A stretch of DNA of 64,000 nucleotides from Neobacillus niacini (GCF_023715785.1 NZ_JAMBOX010000011.1:1-64000); one strand, 5' to 3'; positions 17,192-26,586 are shown, numbered from the stretch's first letter. A program made the numbers and translations. The notes: generated by a model not told the origin, from the sequence alone.

Positions 17192-18193
17192 ATGTCAAAC
17201 ATTCATATACCATTATCAGTATTAAATCTGGCCCCCATCCGCGAAGGACAAGGCCCGAAACAAGCCATTGATGCAATGATCGACCTCGCTCAAGCAGTGG
17301 AAAAAATGGGCTATAAACGCTATTGGATTGCCGAGCATCATAACACACCGACACTTGTCAGCTCCGCAACAGCCATTCTAATCAAACATACATTGGAACA
17401 TACGACCACCATATTGGTCGGTTCCGGCGGAATTATGCTTCCCAACCATTCACCGCTTGTGGTGGCCGAACAATTCGGAACGATGGCGACCATTTACCCT
17501 GGACGTGTGGAATTGGGGCTGGGGCGCGCACCAGGCACAGATATGCAAACTGCAAGTGCGTTAAGAAGATCCAAAAATGATTCGGTATTTACCTTCCCGG
17601 AAGATGTCCAGGCCTTGCTGACCTATTTTGGTCCTGAAGAAGAACAAGGATATGTTAGGGCCTATCCTGGAGTCAGCACGGAGGTTCCGATTTATATTCT
17701 CGGCTCTTCCACCGATTCCGCCTATTTAGCCGCAAGCTTGGGACTGCCTTATGTATTTGCTTCTCATTTTGCACCAAGATACATGGAAGAGGCGATTTCA
17801 ATTTACCGCAACCGGTTCCAGCCGTCCGAGTACCTCGATAAGCCATATATGATGGTTTGTTTAAATATCATTGCAGCAGAGACGGATGAGGAGGCAAGAT
17901 TCCAGTCGACCACGATGCAGCAATTTTTCTTGAACGTGGTCCGTGGGTCAAGGATGCCGCTGCGGCCGCCGGTTGAAAATATGGATTCTATTTGGAATCC
18001 AATGGAAAAGGAAATGGCCAGCTCCATGACGAGTGTGACGCTGTTAGGAAGCAAGGAAACGATACGGCACCAGTTGGCAAGCTTCCAGGAAAAATACAAT
18101 GTTGACGAGATTATGGCTGTAACCTATATTTTTGAGCCGGAAAAACAAAAACGTTCGTATGAGATTTTGAAAGAAATCGTTGATAGTAATTAA
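17192..18193 (+). CDS. LLM-class flavin-dependent oxidoreductase (luciferase-like)
   Basis: This 333-residue TIM-barrel protein belongs to the bacterial luciferase-like monooxygenases of the MsnO8/YceB type. It begins with the group motif [13 protein letters not shown] and continues with Y-W-I-A-E-H-H-N, the substrate/flavin loop [11 protein letters not shown] and [16 protein letters not shown] or F420-like flavin is expected to bind without covalent linkage. The substrate is unknown. AAAGGAA precedes the ATG. It is monocistronic, bounded by a strong terminator. Confidence 0.9.
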   Translation: MSNIHIPLSVLNLAPIREGQGPKQAIDAMIDLAQAVEKMGYKRYWIAEHHNTPTLVSSATAILIKHTLEHTTTILVGSGGIMLPNHSPLVVAEQFGTMATIYPGRVELGLGRAPGTDMQTASALRRSKNDSVFTFPEDVQALLTYFGPEEEQGYVRAYPGVSTEVPIYILGSSTDSAYLAASLGLPYVFASHFAPRYMEEAISIYRNRFQPSEYLDKPYMMVCLNIIAAETDEEARFQSTTMQQFFLNVVRGSRMPLRPPVENMDSIWNPMEKEMASSMTSVTLLGSKETIRHQLASFQEKYNVDEIMAVTYIFEPEKQKRSYEILKEIVDSN

Positions 18194-18206
18194 GACAACA
18201 AAAGAT

Positions 18207-18246
18207 CGAGTATGGGATTTCTAAAATCCCATACTCGCTTTTTTTT
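18207..18246 (+). terminator. Intrinsic terminator after the LLM gene
   Basis: CGAGTATGGGATTT pairs with AAATCCCATACTCG, followed by eight T residues. Confidence 0.92.
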
Positions 18247-18556
18247 CTTAATTGTTCGTCAGAGAAATCTTCCAACCAGTTTTCAGGTTAACAATTTGGT
18301 GATAGTAAAAATATTTGTTTTCTTGTATAAATTTTTTACCTATATATAAAAACGGCCTTTTTTTTAAAAAAGATATTGTATAAATAGTATTAGGTGTTTA
18401 AATATTATGAATTTTCAAAAACGAGTAAATCTCTACAAACAAAACAAAGGGAGGTGAAAACTAAAAGTCTCTACAAGAAATGAAAGTATATTTGTTCAGT
18501 GTGCACCGTGATCCTAATGAAAAAGTTCCGTAAAAAAGAATTTAGGGGGAAAAACA
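18247..18556. other. AT-rich leader region upstream of the ABC transporter operon
   Basis: No gene of convincing size is present. A GGGAGGTG Shine-Dalgarno-like box at 18449-18456 has no start codon at usable distance. Two very short ORFs (16 codons from 18407, 17 codons from 18480) exist but neither has a well-placed ribosome binding site. The octamer CTCTACAA occurs twice (about 18431 and 18469). No known riboswitch was recognised. Confidence 0.5.
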
Positions 18557-19558
18557 ATGAGAAAAATTGGGATATTTGCACTCGTACTTGTATTACTGGC
18601 CTTGACAGGATGTTCCGGTCAAACCAGCTCTAATGATCAAAAGGATGGACAGAAAAAGGAGAGCTCTACTATATCACTTGGTGTCGCTACATGGGTTGGG
18701 TACGGACCACTTTGGATTGCTCAAGAAAAAGGGTTCTTTAAAAAGAATGGCGTGGATGTCAATCTGATGAAAATGGAAAGTAATACGGACCGTCGGACAG
18801 CTTTGGCTGCTAATCGGATTCAAGGGTTTGCTTCGACCGTGGATACACATGTTGTTTCTGCTGCAAGTAATGTCGATGTTGTTCAGGTGGTAGCTCTGGA
18901 TGAGTCCCACGGCGGAGATGGAATTGTCGCAAAAAAGGAAATTAAGAGCATAAAAGATCTTAAAGGTAAGCGTGTGGCCGTTCAAACTGACGGAGGAGCA
19001 AGTTTCTTCTGGTTTTTATATTTGTTGAAGCAGGAGGGAATTGATTTTAAAGAAATTGAAGCTCAAAACATGACAGCTGGGGATGCCGGAGCTGCATTCG
19101 TAGCAAATAAAGTCGATGCCGCCGTTACATGGGAGCCGTGGCTAACGAAGGCCAAGGACACTGAATTTGGAAGCGTTCTCATGACAAGCGATGTCTCTCC
19201 GGGAGTCATTACCAGTACGATTGCCATGCGTCAGGATTTCGTAAAGGGTAACCCAAAAGCGGTAAAAGCATTAGTTAAATCCTGGTTTGAAGCAGTGGAT
19301 TTCTTTAAAACCAATAAGCAAGAAGCATTAGAAATTATGGGGAAAGCCATGGGACAGTCTCCTGCTGAACTGGAAGAAGCATTAAAAGGCATTCGTCTTT
19401 ATGATCAGGAAGGAAATCAGAAACTATTTGGAACAAAGGAGCAGCCGGGGGAATTGTACAAACTGTCAAAGCTGGGTGCTGAATTTTGGAAGGAACATAA
19501 ATTAATTCAGAATGAGCCAAAAATTGATGAACTGATTGATTACTCATTCGTTCAATAA
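18557..19558 (+). CDS. ABC transporter substrate-binding lipoprotein (NMT1/SsuA/TauA type)
   Basis: This is an extracytoplasmic solute receptor of the NMT1/THI5-like family (333 residues). The signal peptide ends in L-A-L-T-G-C with the lipid-modified Cys at residue 19. The mature domain starts SLGVATWVGYGPLWIAQEKG, the typical opening for nitrate/sulfonate/taurine/pyrimidine-precursor receptors, and has the D-A-A-V-T-W-E-P-W motif further on. The ligand cannot be read from sequence. It heads an operon with permease and ATPase genes (17 and 8 bases apart), followed by a ferritin-like protein gene. The RBS is TTTAGGGGG. Confidence 0.92.
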   Translation: MRKIGIFALVLVLLALTGCSGQTSSNDQKDGQKKESSTISLGVATWVGYGPLWIAQEKGFFKKNGVDVNLMKMESNTDRRTALAANRIQGFASTVDTHVVSAASNVDVVQVVALDESHGGDGIVAKKEIKSIKDLKGKRVAVQTDGGASFFWFLYLLKQEGIDFKEIEAQNMTAGDAGAAFVANKVDAAVTWEPWLTKAKDTEFGSVLMTSDVSPGVITSTIAMRQDFVKGNPKAVKALVKSWFEAVDFFKTNKQEALEIMGKAMGQSPAELEEALKGIRLYDQEGNQKLFGTKEQPGELYKLSKLGAEFWKEHKLIQNEPKIDELIDYSFVQ

Positions 19559-19575
19559 AGGGGGAGATTGCTTCT

Positions 19576-20448
19576 ATGGAAAAAGTGGCGAAAAGCGAAG
19601 AAATAGTCAGTCAGCCACCCATTATTCCATATCAATCGGAACGAAATGGGTCTAGGAAAAGCAGAAAATGGCTACTGCCTCAGGCGGAGATACCGCGCAA
19701 ATTATATGTCGGAATCAGCGTAGTTAGTATTGTTCTATTATTTGCCATCTGGTCATTAATAACCTATAGCGGAATGGTAGACCCGCTTTTTCTGCCAACA
19801 CCTACTAAAATCATCAAGTCGGGTGCTGCCTTATTTATGGAACAAGGATTTATTAGTGATATTTGGATTACCATTTACCGGGTTCTTGCAGGCTTTCTAA
19901 TTGCTGTCCTGATTGGTTTGCCTCTAGGGGTCTTTATGGGGACATTTAAAGTGGTTGAAGCCTTTTTTGAACCTATTATTTCTGCGATCCGTTACATGCC
20001 GGCATCCGCATTTATACCTCTTTTCATCTTATGGATTGGTGTAGGAGAGCTTGAGAAAATTACGATTATCTTTGTTGGTACGTTTTTCTCGTTAGTGTTG
20101 ATGGTTTCAGTAGAAGTTGGGAATGTTCGGCGTGAGCTGCTAGAGGCTGCATACACGCTTGGCAGATCTAAATTTGATGTCGTTCGTTCCGTCATTCTTC
20201 CTGCCTCTATGCCAGGAATAATGGAAACTATTCGATTAATCCTTGGCTGGGCATGGTCGTATATCATTGTAGCGGAGCTTGTTGCGTCAGCTTCTGGGAT
20301 TGGAAGTTTAATTTTGGAATCCCAGCGAATGCTGAATACTGGGAATATTATTTTTGGGATCGTCACCATTGGAGTACTTGGTTTACTGTCTGATTTAATT
20401 TTAAAAATAGGCATCCGAAAAGCATTCCCATGGCATTATGGAAGGTGA
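19576..20448 (+). CDS. ABC transporter permease (SsuC/TauC type)
   Basis: The 290-residue inner-membrane permease has six helices after a 45-residue hydrophilic N-terminus. The EAA loop that contacts the ATPase is recognisable as E-A-A-Y-T-L-G-R-S-K-F-D-V-V-R-S-V-I-L-P. It pairs with the receptor upstream and the ATPase downstream. The stop codon overlaps the ribosome binding site of the ATPase gene. The import direction follows from the presence of a receptor; the substrate is unknown. Confidence 0.92.
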   Translation: MEKVAKSEEIVSQPPIIPYQSERNGSRKSRKWLLPQAEIPRKLYVGISVVSIVLLFAIWSLITYSGMVDPLFLPTPTKIIKSGAALFMEQGFISDIWITIYRVLAGFLIAVLIGLPLGVFMGTFKVVEAFFEPIISAIRYMPASAFIPLFILWIGVGELEKITIIFVGTFFSLVLMVSVEVGNVRRELLEAAYTLGRSKFDVVRSVILPASMPGIMETIRLILGWAWSYIIVAELVASASGIGSLILESQRMLNTGNIIFGIVTIGVLGLLSDLILKIGIRKAFPWHYGR

Positions 20449-20456
20449 TGAAAGTA

Positions 20457-21248
20457 ATGGTGAATTCAAAACTACAAATAAAGAATGTAACGAAAGTATT
20501 TTCTGGGAATAAAGGGAGCAATGTACTGGCCCTTGACAATACCAATCTAACCATCTTACCCAATGAATTCATTACCATTCTTGGTCCGTCAGGCTGCGGA
20601 AAATCGACACTGCTAAGGATTGTAGCTGGTCTTGAAGAGCAGACCACGGGCCAGGTTTTTCTGGATGAACAGGAGGTTCACGGACCATCTTCCAACCGAG
20701 GCATGGTTTTTCAAGCCTATTCCTTATTTCCATGGCTTACGGTTGAGGAAAATATTCAATTTGGGCTAAAACATAAAGAATTGAGTACGGAGGAGCGTAA
20801 CGAAATAGTAAGCAATTACATTGAATTAGTTCAGTTAAAGGGTTTTGAAAGACACTATCCGAGGCAGCTATCAGGAGGGATGCAGCAACGGGTGGCGATT
20901 GCTAGGGCGCTTGCCAATGATCCGGAAATTCTGCTGCTCGATGAACCGTTTGGAGCGCTGGATAATCAAACTCGGACACTTATGCAGGAGCTGCTGCTGG
21001 AGATTTGGGAGAAATCTCACAAGACAATTCTTTTTATCACACATGATGTGGAGGAATCTATTTATCTTGCAAATCGAGTGGTTGTGATGACTTCCCGTCC
21101 TGGAAAAATTAAAGCGGATATTCCAATTGAGCTCGAGCATCCGCGTCCTTACAGCATAAAGGTAGAACCACGTTTCCTAGCCTATAAAGAACAGTTGACG
21201 GAGTTAATTCGCGAGGAAAGCTTGAAGGCCATGCTGGAAGTGAAATAG
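20457..21248 (+). CDS. ABC transporter ATP-binding protein (SsuB/TauB type)
   Basis: The 263-residue ATPase has Walker A G-P-S-G-C-G-K-S-T, the Q-loop M-V-F-Q-A-Y-S-L-F-P-W, signature L-S-G-G-M-Q-Q-R, Walker B I-L-L-L-D-E-P-F-G-A-L-D and switch His in T-H-D-V-E-E-S. The pattern fits nitrate/sulfonate/taurine-type importers. Of four in-frame starts the ATG at 20457 is best placed behind GGAAGGTG. No regulatory C-terminal domain is present. Confidence 0.92.
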   Translation: MVNSKLQIKNVTKVFSGNKGSNVLALDNTNLTILPNEFITILGPSGCGKSTLLRIVAGLEEQTTGQVFLDEQEVHGPSSNRGMVFQAYSLFPWLTVEENIQFGLKHKELSTEERNEIVSNYIELVQLKGFERHYPRQLSGGMQQRVAIARALANDPEILLLDEPFGALDNQTRTLMQELLLEIWEKSHKTILFITHDVEESIYLANRVVVMTSRPGKIKADIPIELEHPRPYSIKVEPRFLAYKEQLTELIREESLKAMLEVK

Positions 21249-21382
21249 GATTTTACTATACAGATAGTTAAAAAAGTGCAATATATCATAAAAATGAATA
21301 CTTACAGAAAAGAAAAGGCAATTATATAATTATGAATAATCAGAAAACTTTTAAACATTTTAAATTATTGGAGGGTTTTTCA

Positions 21383-22042
21383 ATGACCATTAAACAAGAA
21401 AAATTTTTAACCGAGTTTAAAGCAATTAAAGAGGAGCTTAAGGAATACGCTCATGACAAAGCGCTTAAGTTTTGGACGCGTGAAGATCTTTCCCATGAGG
21501 AAGTTTTCACCGCAATTGAACAGCGGGTATGGCTTGAAATTGCTTATGTGTTTTTCCTTGGTAAGCAGATCAATGATTACTGGAAAGAATTAGATAGAAC
21601 CACGGTAACCGCTCTTTGTAAGCATATGTGGGAGGAAGCACACCATTATGAAATCATTTGCCGTGTGCTTGAAAAGCATGGATATACAGCCCCAACGGAA
21701 CCGCCAAAAGAGCACCTTGGCTGGGAAAACCTGCACTGGGAAGCGTTGGCAAAGGACCGTGCCTGTGCTGTTGCGGTTTGGAACTGTTCCGAAACTTCAA
21801 CAACAACGACTCATGACATTGTTATCGAAAACTGTAAGAGAATTGGCCTTCCAGACTTGGCAAGATGCTATGAAACTATTAAAAAGGATGAAGAATTTCA
21901 TGCCAGACTTGGAGAAATGATTGTTCAAAGGTATGTGGTAAGTGACCAGGAACGTGAAAATGCGATTTGGGGTGCCCGCCGCCTCCGAGAAGAAATGATT
22001 CATTACTATGACACCATTTACCCTGTTCCTAATGAAGTTTAA
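21383..22042 (+). CDS. Ferritin-like or heme-oxygenase-like metalloprotein, unknown function
   Basis: The 219-residue protein is predicted all-helical and carries metal-binding patterns: E-E-A-H-H (E84/E85 with H87/H88) and D-E-E-F-H (E170 with H173), with E52 and E90 as further candidates. This suggests a diiron or dimanganese carboxylate centre in a ferritin-like or TenA/PqqC-like helical bundle. It is not a typical TenA. GGAGGG lies seven bases before the ATG at 21383, excluding the earlier ATG at 21332. Its place just downstream of the ABC importer suggests it acts on, or is needed for use of, the imported compound; that is inference. Confidence 0.6.
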   Translation: MTIKQEKFLTEFKAIKEELKEYAHDKALKFWTREDLSHEEVFTAIEQRVWLEIAYVFFLGKQINDYWKELDRTTVTALCKHMWEEAHHYEIICRVLEKHGYTAPTEPPKEHLGWENLHWEALAKDRACAVAVWNCSETSTTTTHDIVIENCKRIGLPDLARCYETIKKDEEFHARLGEMIVQRYVVSDQERENAIWGARRLREEMIHYYDTIYPVPNEV

Positions 22043-22063
22043 GAAAGTATAAGACCCCCTGAG

Positions 22064-22106
22064 GTGAGTCAGACTCATTGCTTTTTTACAGGTCTGACTC
22101 CTTTTA
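22064..22106 (+). terminator. Intrinsic terminator after the ferritin-like gene
   Basis: GAGTCAGAC pairs with GTCTGACTC across a 17-base loop and CTTTTAAT follows. Confidence 0.7.
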
Positions 22107-22208
22107 ATCTTTGAAGGAAACAGGAAATCATTAATAATAATCGAATTTGTATGAAAGAGATTAAACTTACTTACCTTTCTAAAACTGAGTAATGAAAGAG
22201 TGTGGGAG

Positions 22209-23861
22209 ATGAAAAATAAAATACTTCTAACAACGATAGATAGTAATGTGATTAATCTTTTTCAACAAATAAATAGTGAGTATAAATTCGGTTTGTCAAT
22301 CGAAGAAGGGGACAAGAATGTTTTATTAACCGAGGACACGTTAATCAGTCCGGAAACGTTAGCTCTTCTTATAGACCTTGATGATATGACTAAATGGGGT
22401 CAGGATATTATTCACCAACAATTGTCCAAGAAGAATTTTCCTCTGCCGGTGATTGTTTTAAAAGACCGTTTTTCTAATCAAGAAATGAGATTGCTTTTTA
22501 AAAATGGGGTCTTTGATTGCCTAACCAAGCCATTAGAGGAGGAAGTGGTTTATCGGCTGCTCCATGAACTGCGAAATGAACTTCAGCATTCTAATCAGAG
22601 ACTCCAGCAAGGCTATGATGACCCTCACAATATTATGTCTTCTCTAAGAGTCAGTCTGATCTATAACCTACTTTATGGAAATATAATGAGCTCAAGAGAA
22701 ATTTGGCATCAGAGTAAGTTAATTGGCTTAACCACAGTCCCTAATACGGCGATGGCTTTTCAAATTGATGAATTTTTTTGGAGCAACAGAGAAAAGGGAA
22801 AACAGTGGCAGGATATTGTCCGCAATAAAATAATCACGGTGACGCGGCAATTATTTAAAAATGAAAATCATGAAAGCTTAGCGATGGGAACGGCAGCCGA
22901 CCAGTATGCCATTTTGCTCTCACTGCCATTTCAACAAAACCAGGATGGATATAAGCAGCTGGCAATAAAGCTAGCAGAGCAAGCGAAAAAATATATTCAT
23001 AAACAAACAGGGTATACCGTTACGATAGGAATTGGCAATTATTTTGAAGACGTGAGAAATCTCCATTTTTCCTATCAGGAGGCAAAAAACGCCCTAAAAC
23101 ATAAGTTTTTCCATGGGAAGGATCTAGTCATCCATCAAGATGATACAGAGAGATTTGACAATGAATTTGTGTTATTGCCTAACCTGGAGGTATCGTTATT
23201 AGCTAATAAATTAATGGTTGCGGATATTTCAGCTGTATCTGAAACGGTGAGGAACTTATTTCAAAAATTGTCCTTATCTAAAACGGTTGACCCTGAAGTC
23301 TTAGTCATGCAAATTTCGGAAATTTCAACAATGCTGGGGCGCGCAGCCATCAACGGCGGTGCCAACCAGAAGGAGGTTCACACTATATTGCAGGAGTATT
23401 CATCTTTCCTGCAATACGTTGAAAATATCGCTCAGTTAGAACAATGGCTGCGAGATTTGACCCATCGTTTCCTTGATTTGATTACAAACAATCATAACGC
23501 TCATACTCTTAAATCGATCCAAAAGGCGATGGAATTTATTGAAGGGCATTATTTAGAGGGCATCACATTGGAAAAAGTAGCAAGCTACGTCCACCTAAGC
23601 CCTACATATTTTAGCCGGATTTTTAAAAATGCGACAGGCAGGAACTTTGTTGAGTACATTACGTATTTACGGATTGAAAAGGCCAAAGAATTACTGAAGG
23701 ACTTGAATTACACAGTCTATCAAATCGCCTTTGAAGTTGGCTATAGTAATTCCCATTACTTTAGCAGGGTATTTAAATCGATGGTAGGAAAGACACCAAG
23801 TGAATTTCGCAATTCCATCTTGGTTCCTTCCGGTATTACAACTGAAGGACTACTGAATTAA
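22209..23861 (+). CDS. AraC-family regulator with N-terminal receiver-like domain
   Basis: This long regulator (550 residues) resembles YesN-type proteins. Residues 1-105 look like a degenerate receiver domain (PVIVLKDRF, then F-D-C-L-T-K-P-L as the beta5-Lys region, but no clear acidic phosphorylation pocket). A middle region follows (Y-A-I-L-L-S-L, V-T-I-G-I-G), reminiscent of degenerate cyclase folds. The C-terminus (about 440-535) has two AraC helix-turn-helix motifs (LEKVASYVHLSPTYFSRIFK and YQIAFEVGYSNSHYFSRVFK). It lies between the ABC operon and hutP and may control either. The start could be GTG 22200 or ATG 22209; neither has a strong ribosome binding site. Confidence 0.8.
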   Translation: MKNKILLTTIDSNVINLFQQINSEYKFGLSIEEGDKNVLLTEDTLISPETLALLIDLDDMTKWGQDIIHQQLSKKNFPLPVIVLKDRFSNQEMRLLFKNGVFDCLTKPLEEEVVYRLLHELRNELQHSNQRLQQGYDDPHNIMSSLRVSLIYNLLYGNIMSSREIWHQSKLIGLTTVPNTAMAFQIDEFFWSNREKGKQWQDIVRNKIITVTRQLFKNENHESLAMGTAADQYAILLSLPFQQNQDGYKQLAIKLAEQAKKYIHKQTGYTVTIGIGNYFEDVRNLHFSYQEAKNALKHKFFHGKDLVIHQDDTERFDNEFVLLPNLEVSLLANKLMVADISAVSETVRNLFQKLSLSKTVDPEVLVMQISEISTMLGRAAINGGANQKEVHTILQEYSSFLQYVENIAQLEQWLRDLTHRFLDLITNNHNAHTLKSIQKAMEFIEGHYLEGITLEKVASYVHLSPTYFSRIFKNATGRNFVEYITYLRIEKAKELLKDLNYTVYQIAFEVGYSNSHYFSRVFKSMVGKTPSEFRNSILVPSGITTEGLLN

Positions 23862-23862
23862 T

Positions 23863-23900
23863 AAAGGGAACGAGGAAAGTATTCAATCGTTCCCTTTGAT
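23863..23900 (+). terminator. Hairpin after the AraC-family gene
   Basis: AAAGGGAACGA pairs perfectly with TCGTTCCCTTT; the following bases (GATTATAG) are not a strong T-run, so termination may be partial. Confidence 0.6.
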
Positions 23901-23930
23901 TATAGCTTCTATGCAGAAAAGAGGTTGGGT

Positions 23931-24386
23931 ATGGCGCAAAAAAACGGGCTTCCTACTTCAATTGGCAAGCTAACGACGCTTTTGACTATTCTTCAGAACC
24001 ATGATATGGCTGAAAAAGTCGGCTTGGAGCTATTAAATCATGGCTATCGATATGCAGTAGGTAAAGTCGGGGCGATGGATGTCGCCAAAATAGTCGGGGC
24101 AATTGAATCTACCGCAAAAAACAATCATATTATTGACCCGCAGCAATACCGTGAAGTTCATAGTCTCTACCATGCGATTATTGAGGCGAGCCAAGGAGTA
24201 TGCAGGGGTCCAACACAAATAGGAGAGATTTTGAGAACAGTAGGATTGACCTTTGCTGTTGTTCGAGGACCGCTATCCTTTCATGAGGCTGGAGATTGGA
24301 TATGCGTGTGTATGTACGGTACAATCGGTGCCCCGAGAAAAGGGTTTGAGCATGAGGTGCTTGGTTTTAGTATTAACCATATTTAG
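23931..24386 (+). CDS. hutP: HutP, histidine-dependent RNA-binding antiterminator
   Basis: HutP binds L-histidine and Mg2+ and then NAG-repeat RNA, preventing termination before hut genes. The 151-residue protein keeps the family core G-K-V-G-A-M-D, the metal/histidine site in H-S-L-Y-H-A-I-I-E (His-x3-His-x3-Glu), the L-R-T-V-G-L-x-F-A-V-x-R-G strand, the Y-G-T-I-G-A-P-x-K-G-x-E-H-E segment and the terminal INHI. AGAGG lies six bases before the ATG at 23931. It is immediately upstream of an aminotransferase gene (15 bases), so it is cotranscribed with the first cassette. A matching RNA target lies before hutH at 30515-30546. Confidence 0.93.
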   Translation: MAQKNGLPTSIGKLTTLLTILQNHDMAEKVGLELLNHGYRYAVGKVGAMDVAKIVGAIESTAKNNHIIDPQQYREVHSLYHAIIEASQGVCRGPTQIGEILRTVGLTFAVVRGPLSFHEAGDWICVCMYGTIGAPRKGFEHEVLGFSINHI

Positions 24387-24401
24387 CAAGGGGGAATTTG
24401 T

Positions 24402-25511
24402 TTGTCGAATGAAAAATGGCGCAAAAACGTTGCTCAGTTAAAACCCTATATCCCCGGTAAGGCGATTGAAGAGGTAAGACGAGAGCTTGGTTTAGAAGAA
24501 ATTATTCGGTTAGCCTCCAATGAGAATCCGTCTGGACCTTCACCAAAAGCCGTTGAGGCGATGCAAAAGGCTATATTTGACAGTCAATTATATCCGGAAT
24601 CGACCTCCCGAGAGCTTCGCGAAAAACTCGGAAGCATGCATAACATCCATCCGGACCAATTCCTGATTGGAAACGGTGCGGATAATGTGATTACCTTAAT
24701 CGGTACAGCCTATATTAACCCTGGAGATGAAGTCATCTATTGCACACCCACATTCCCAGCCTATAGAACGATAACCTTGCTCATGGGGGGAACTCCTATA
24801 GAAGTTCCTTTGCAGTATGACTATACGTATGATTTGGATAAAATCCTTGAGGTTATCACCGAAAAAACAAAGCTTATTTTTATCTGTAATCCCAATAATC
24901 CTACTGGTACTATTCTTAAAGAAGGAAAATTGAAATCCTTTTTGGGGAAATTACCTCTGCATGTTATCGTTGTGCTTGATGAGGCGTATGTAGAGTTTAT
25001 CGAAGAAAAGGATTATGATGATGGGCCAAATTTTGTAAAGGATGGATTTCCGGTTATTTTTGTCCGGACCTTCTCCAAATTGTACGGGCTGGCCGGTACA
25101 AGGGTGGGCTATTGTGCTGCGAGTCCAGAGCTGATGGAACCGATCCGTGCCGTCCGGGAGCCATTTGCTGTAAACCGGATTGCCCATGCAGGGGCGCTGG
25201 CAGCACTTGATGATGAAAAATATAAGCATAAGATAATAGAAGAAAATAGGGTTGAAAAGGGGAAGCTGACGAAGAAGCTTCAGTCTTTCGGCCTTGATGT
25301 AACCGAATCCCATACGAACTTTTTATTTGTTGATATGAGGGGAGATGTTTTAGAAATGGCTAATTCCCTAATGCAGGAAGGGATTTTGATTCGCCCATGC
25401 ACCGCTTGGGGGCTTCCTTCACATGCCCGGATTACTATTGGAACGGAAGAACAAAATAAGCGTTTTATTTCGGCATTAAAGAAAATAAGAAAAAAGCAAA
25501 CCACCACATAG
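24402..25511 (+). CDS. PLP-dependent aminotransferase, HisC-like (copy 1)
   Basis: This 369-residue class I/II fold aminotransferase resembles histidinol-phosphate and aromatic aminotransferases. It shows the N-terminal R-L-A-S-N-E-N-P-S-G-P-S substrate loop, the C-N-P-N-N-P-T-G-T motif, D-E-A-Y, the Schiff-base lysine in T-F-S-K-L-Y-G-L-A-G-T-R-V-G-Y and the carboxylate-binding Arg in A-R-I-T-I-G. The TTG start has AAGGGGGA upstream. Position after hutP and before a 2-oxoacid reductase suggests transamination of histidine or a related imidazole amino acid, with HisC-like recognition of the imidazole ring; this is inference. A close paralogue is at 28317. Confidence 0.88.
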   Translation: MSNEKWRKNVAQLKPYIPGKAIEEVRRELGLEEIIRLASNENPSGPSPKAVEAMQKAIFDSQLYPESTSRELREKLGSMHNIHPDQFLIGNGADNVITLIGTAYINPGDEVIYCTPTFPAYRTITLLMGGTPIEVPLQYDYTYDLDKILEVITEKTKLIFICNPNNPTGTILKEGKLKSFLGKLPLHVIVVLDEAYVEFIEEKDYDDGPNFVKDGFPVIFVRTFSKLYGLAGTRVGYCAASPELMEPIRAVREPFAVNRIAHAGALAALDDEKYKHKIIEENRVEKGKLTKKLQSFGLDVTESHTNFLFVDMRGDVLEMANSLMQEGILIRPCTAWGLPSHARITIGTEEQNKRFISALKKIRKKQTTT

Positions 25512-25529
25512 GTAAAGGAGAGAAATAGA

Positions 25530-26516
25530 TTGAAAGAAGGTAAACCTTTTGTTTGGATTTTAGATGATGAATGGCATGAACACCATCTGGAGAGAAAGAT
25601 GTATGAAGAACAGGGTATAGAGGTAAAAGTCACCCGCTCAGAAGAATTGGAAGAGGATGTGCCGCTTTATGCGTCTATTGCAGATGGTGTAGTCGCCCAA
25701 GTAGGATTTCAATGTGGAGCAGACCTGATAGAAAAATTAGCTTCTTGTAAAGTAATTTCAATCCCAGGGGTCGGGTATAATCATGTAGATGTCGCGGCGG
25801 CAACAAAGAAAGGGATTGCTGTTTCTACAGTTCCTGATTATTGTGCTGAAGAGGTGTCTGACCATACGTTAGCTCTTATCCTTGCAGTTACACGGCGTTT
25901 GTCCTCTTACAGCCGGAAGGTAAGGGGCGGGAGATGGAATCCACTTGATACAAAGCCCATCCACCGCTTTAGTTCAAGGACAATCGGCCTCCTAGGATTC
26001 GGTCGAATCGCCCGAATGGTGGCTGAGAAGCTAAAGCCATTTGGTGTGAGGATTTTGGCGCATGATGAATTTGTTCCGGAGGAAGTAATGAAAAGAGAAG
26101 GCGTAGTTCCGGTATTATTAAATGAATTGCTTGAGAAATCGGACGTGCTCAGTCTGCATGTACCACTAACACCAGAAACCAGAAAACTGATTAATTATGA
26201 GCGTCTTTCAAAGCTGCCTAAGGGGGCTTTTGTTATTAATACCTGTCGTGGCGGTGTAGTAAACGAGGCAGACCTGCAGCAATTAATTTTAGAGGGGCAT
26301 ATAGCTGGAGCAGGGCTTGATGTGCTGGAGCAGGAGCCCCCTGCAGCCGATTATTCGCTCTTAACTATGGAAGAAGTGCTCATTACCCCGCATGCTTCTT
26401 ATTTCTCAGAGGAATCCATAAAAGAACTAAGGACGAGAACAACCCAGGCTGCAATTGACGGAGCATTAGGAAAGGATCTGCCATATGCGTTGAATTTAAA
26501 GAAGATGAATGTTTAA
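25530..26516 (+). CDS. D-2-hydroxyacid dehydrogenase (copy 1)
   Basis: This 328-residue NAD(P)-dependent D-2-hydroxyacid dehydrogenase has the dinucleotide motif L-G-F-G-R-I-A, the catalytic Arg in T-C-R-G-G-V-V, Glu in L-E-Q-E-P-P and His in T-P-H-A-S-Y. It begins with an unusual W-I-L-D-D-E-W-H-E-H segment shared with copy 2. A TTG start follows AAAGGAGAG and lies 18 bases after the aminotransferase stop. Together the pair could convert an amino acid to its 2-oxoacid and then to the 2-hydroxyacid, for example histidine to imidazole-pyruvate to imidazole-lactate; the substrate is inferred from HutP only. Confidence 0.86.
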   Translation: MKEGKPFVWILDDEWHEHHLERKMYEEQGIEVKVTRSEELEEDVPLYASIADGVVAQVGFQCGADLIEKLASCKVISIPGVGYNHVDVAAATKKGIAVSTVPDYCAEEVSDHTLALILAVTRRLSSYSRKVRGGRWNPLDTKPIHRFSSRTIGLLGFGRIARMVAEKLKPFGVRILAHDEFVPEEVMKREGVVPVLLNELLEKSDVLSLHVPLTPETRKLINYERLSKLPKGAFVINTCRGGVVNEADLQQLILEGHIAGAGLDVLEQEPPAADYSLLTMEEVLITPHASYFSEESIKELRTRTTQAAIDGALGKDLPYALNLKKMNV

Positions 26517-26529
26517 TAGATATAGTTAT

Positions 26530-26562
26530 AGGGCATATCCGGAAAAACCGGAATGCCCTATT
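26530..26562 (+). terminator. Intrinsic terminator after cassette 1
   Basis: AGGGCAT and ATGCCCT enclose an inner CCGG/CCGG stem with an AAAAA loop; ATTGTAATTT follows. Confidence 0.65.
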
Positions 26563-26586
26563 GTAATTTAGGCAGTAACCATTAAA

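Noticed and set aside
18407..18533. Leader peptides of 16 and 17 codons before the ABC operon
   Set aside because: Neither has a Shine-Dalgarno at proper distance, no attenuator hairpin follows, and no codon run suggests sensing.
21383..22042. TenA thiaminase annotation for the ferritin-like protein
   Set aside because: The characteristic TenA Cys/Tyr active-site patterns are not seen, and the E-x-x-H motifs suggest a metal centre instead.
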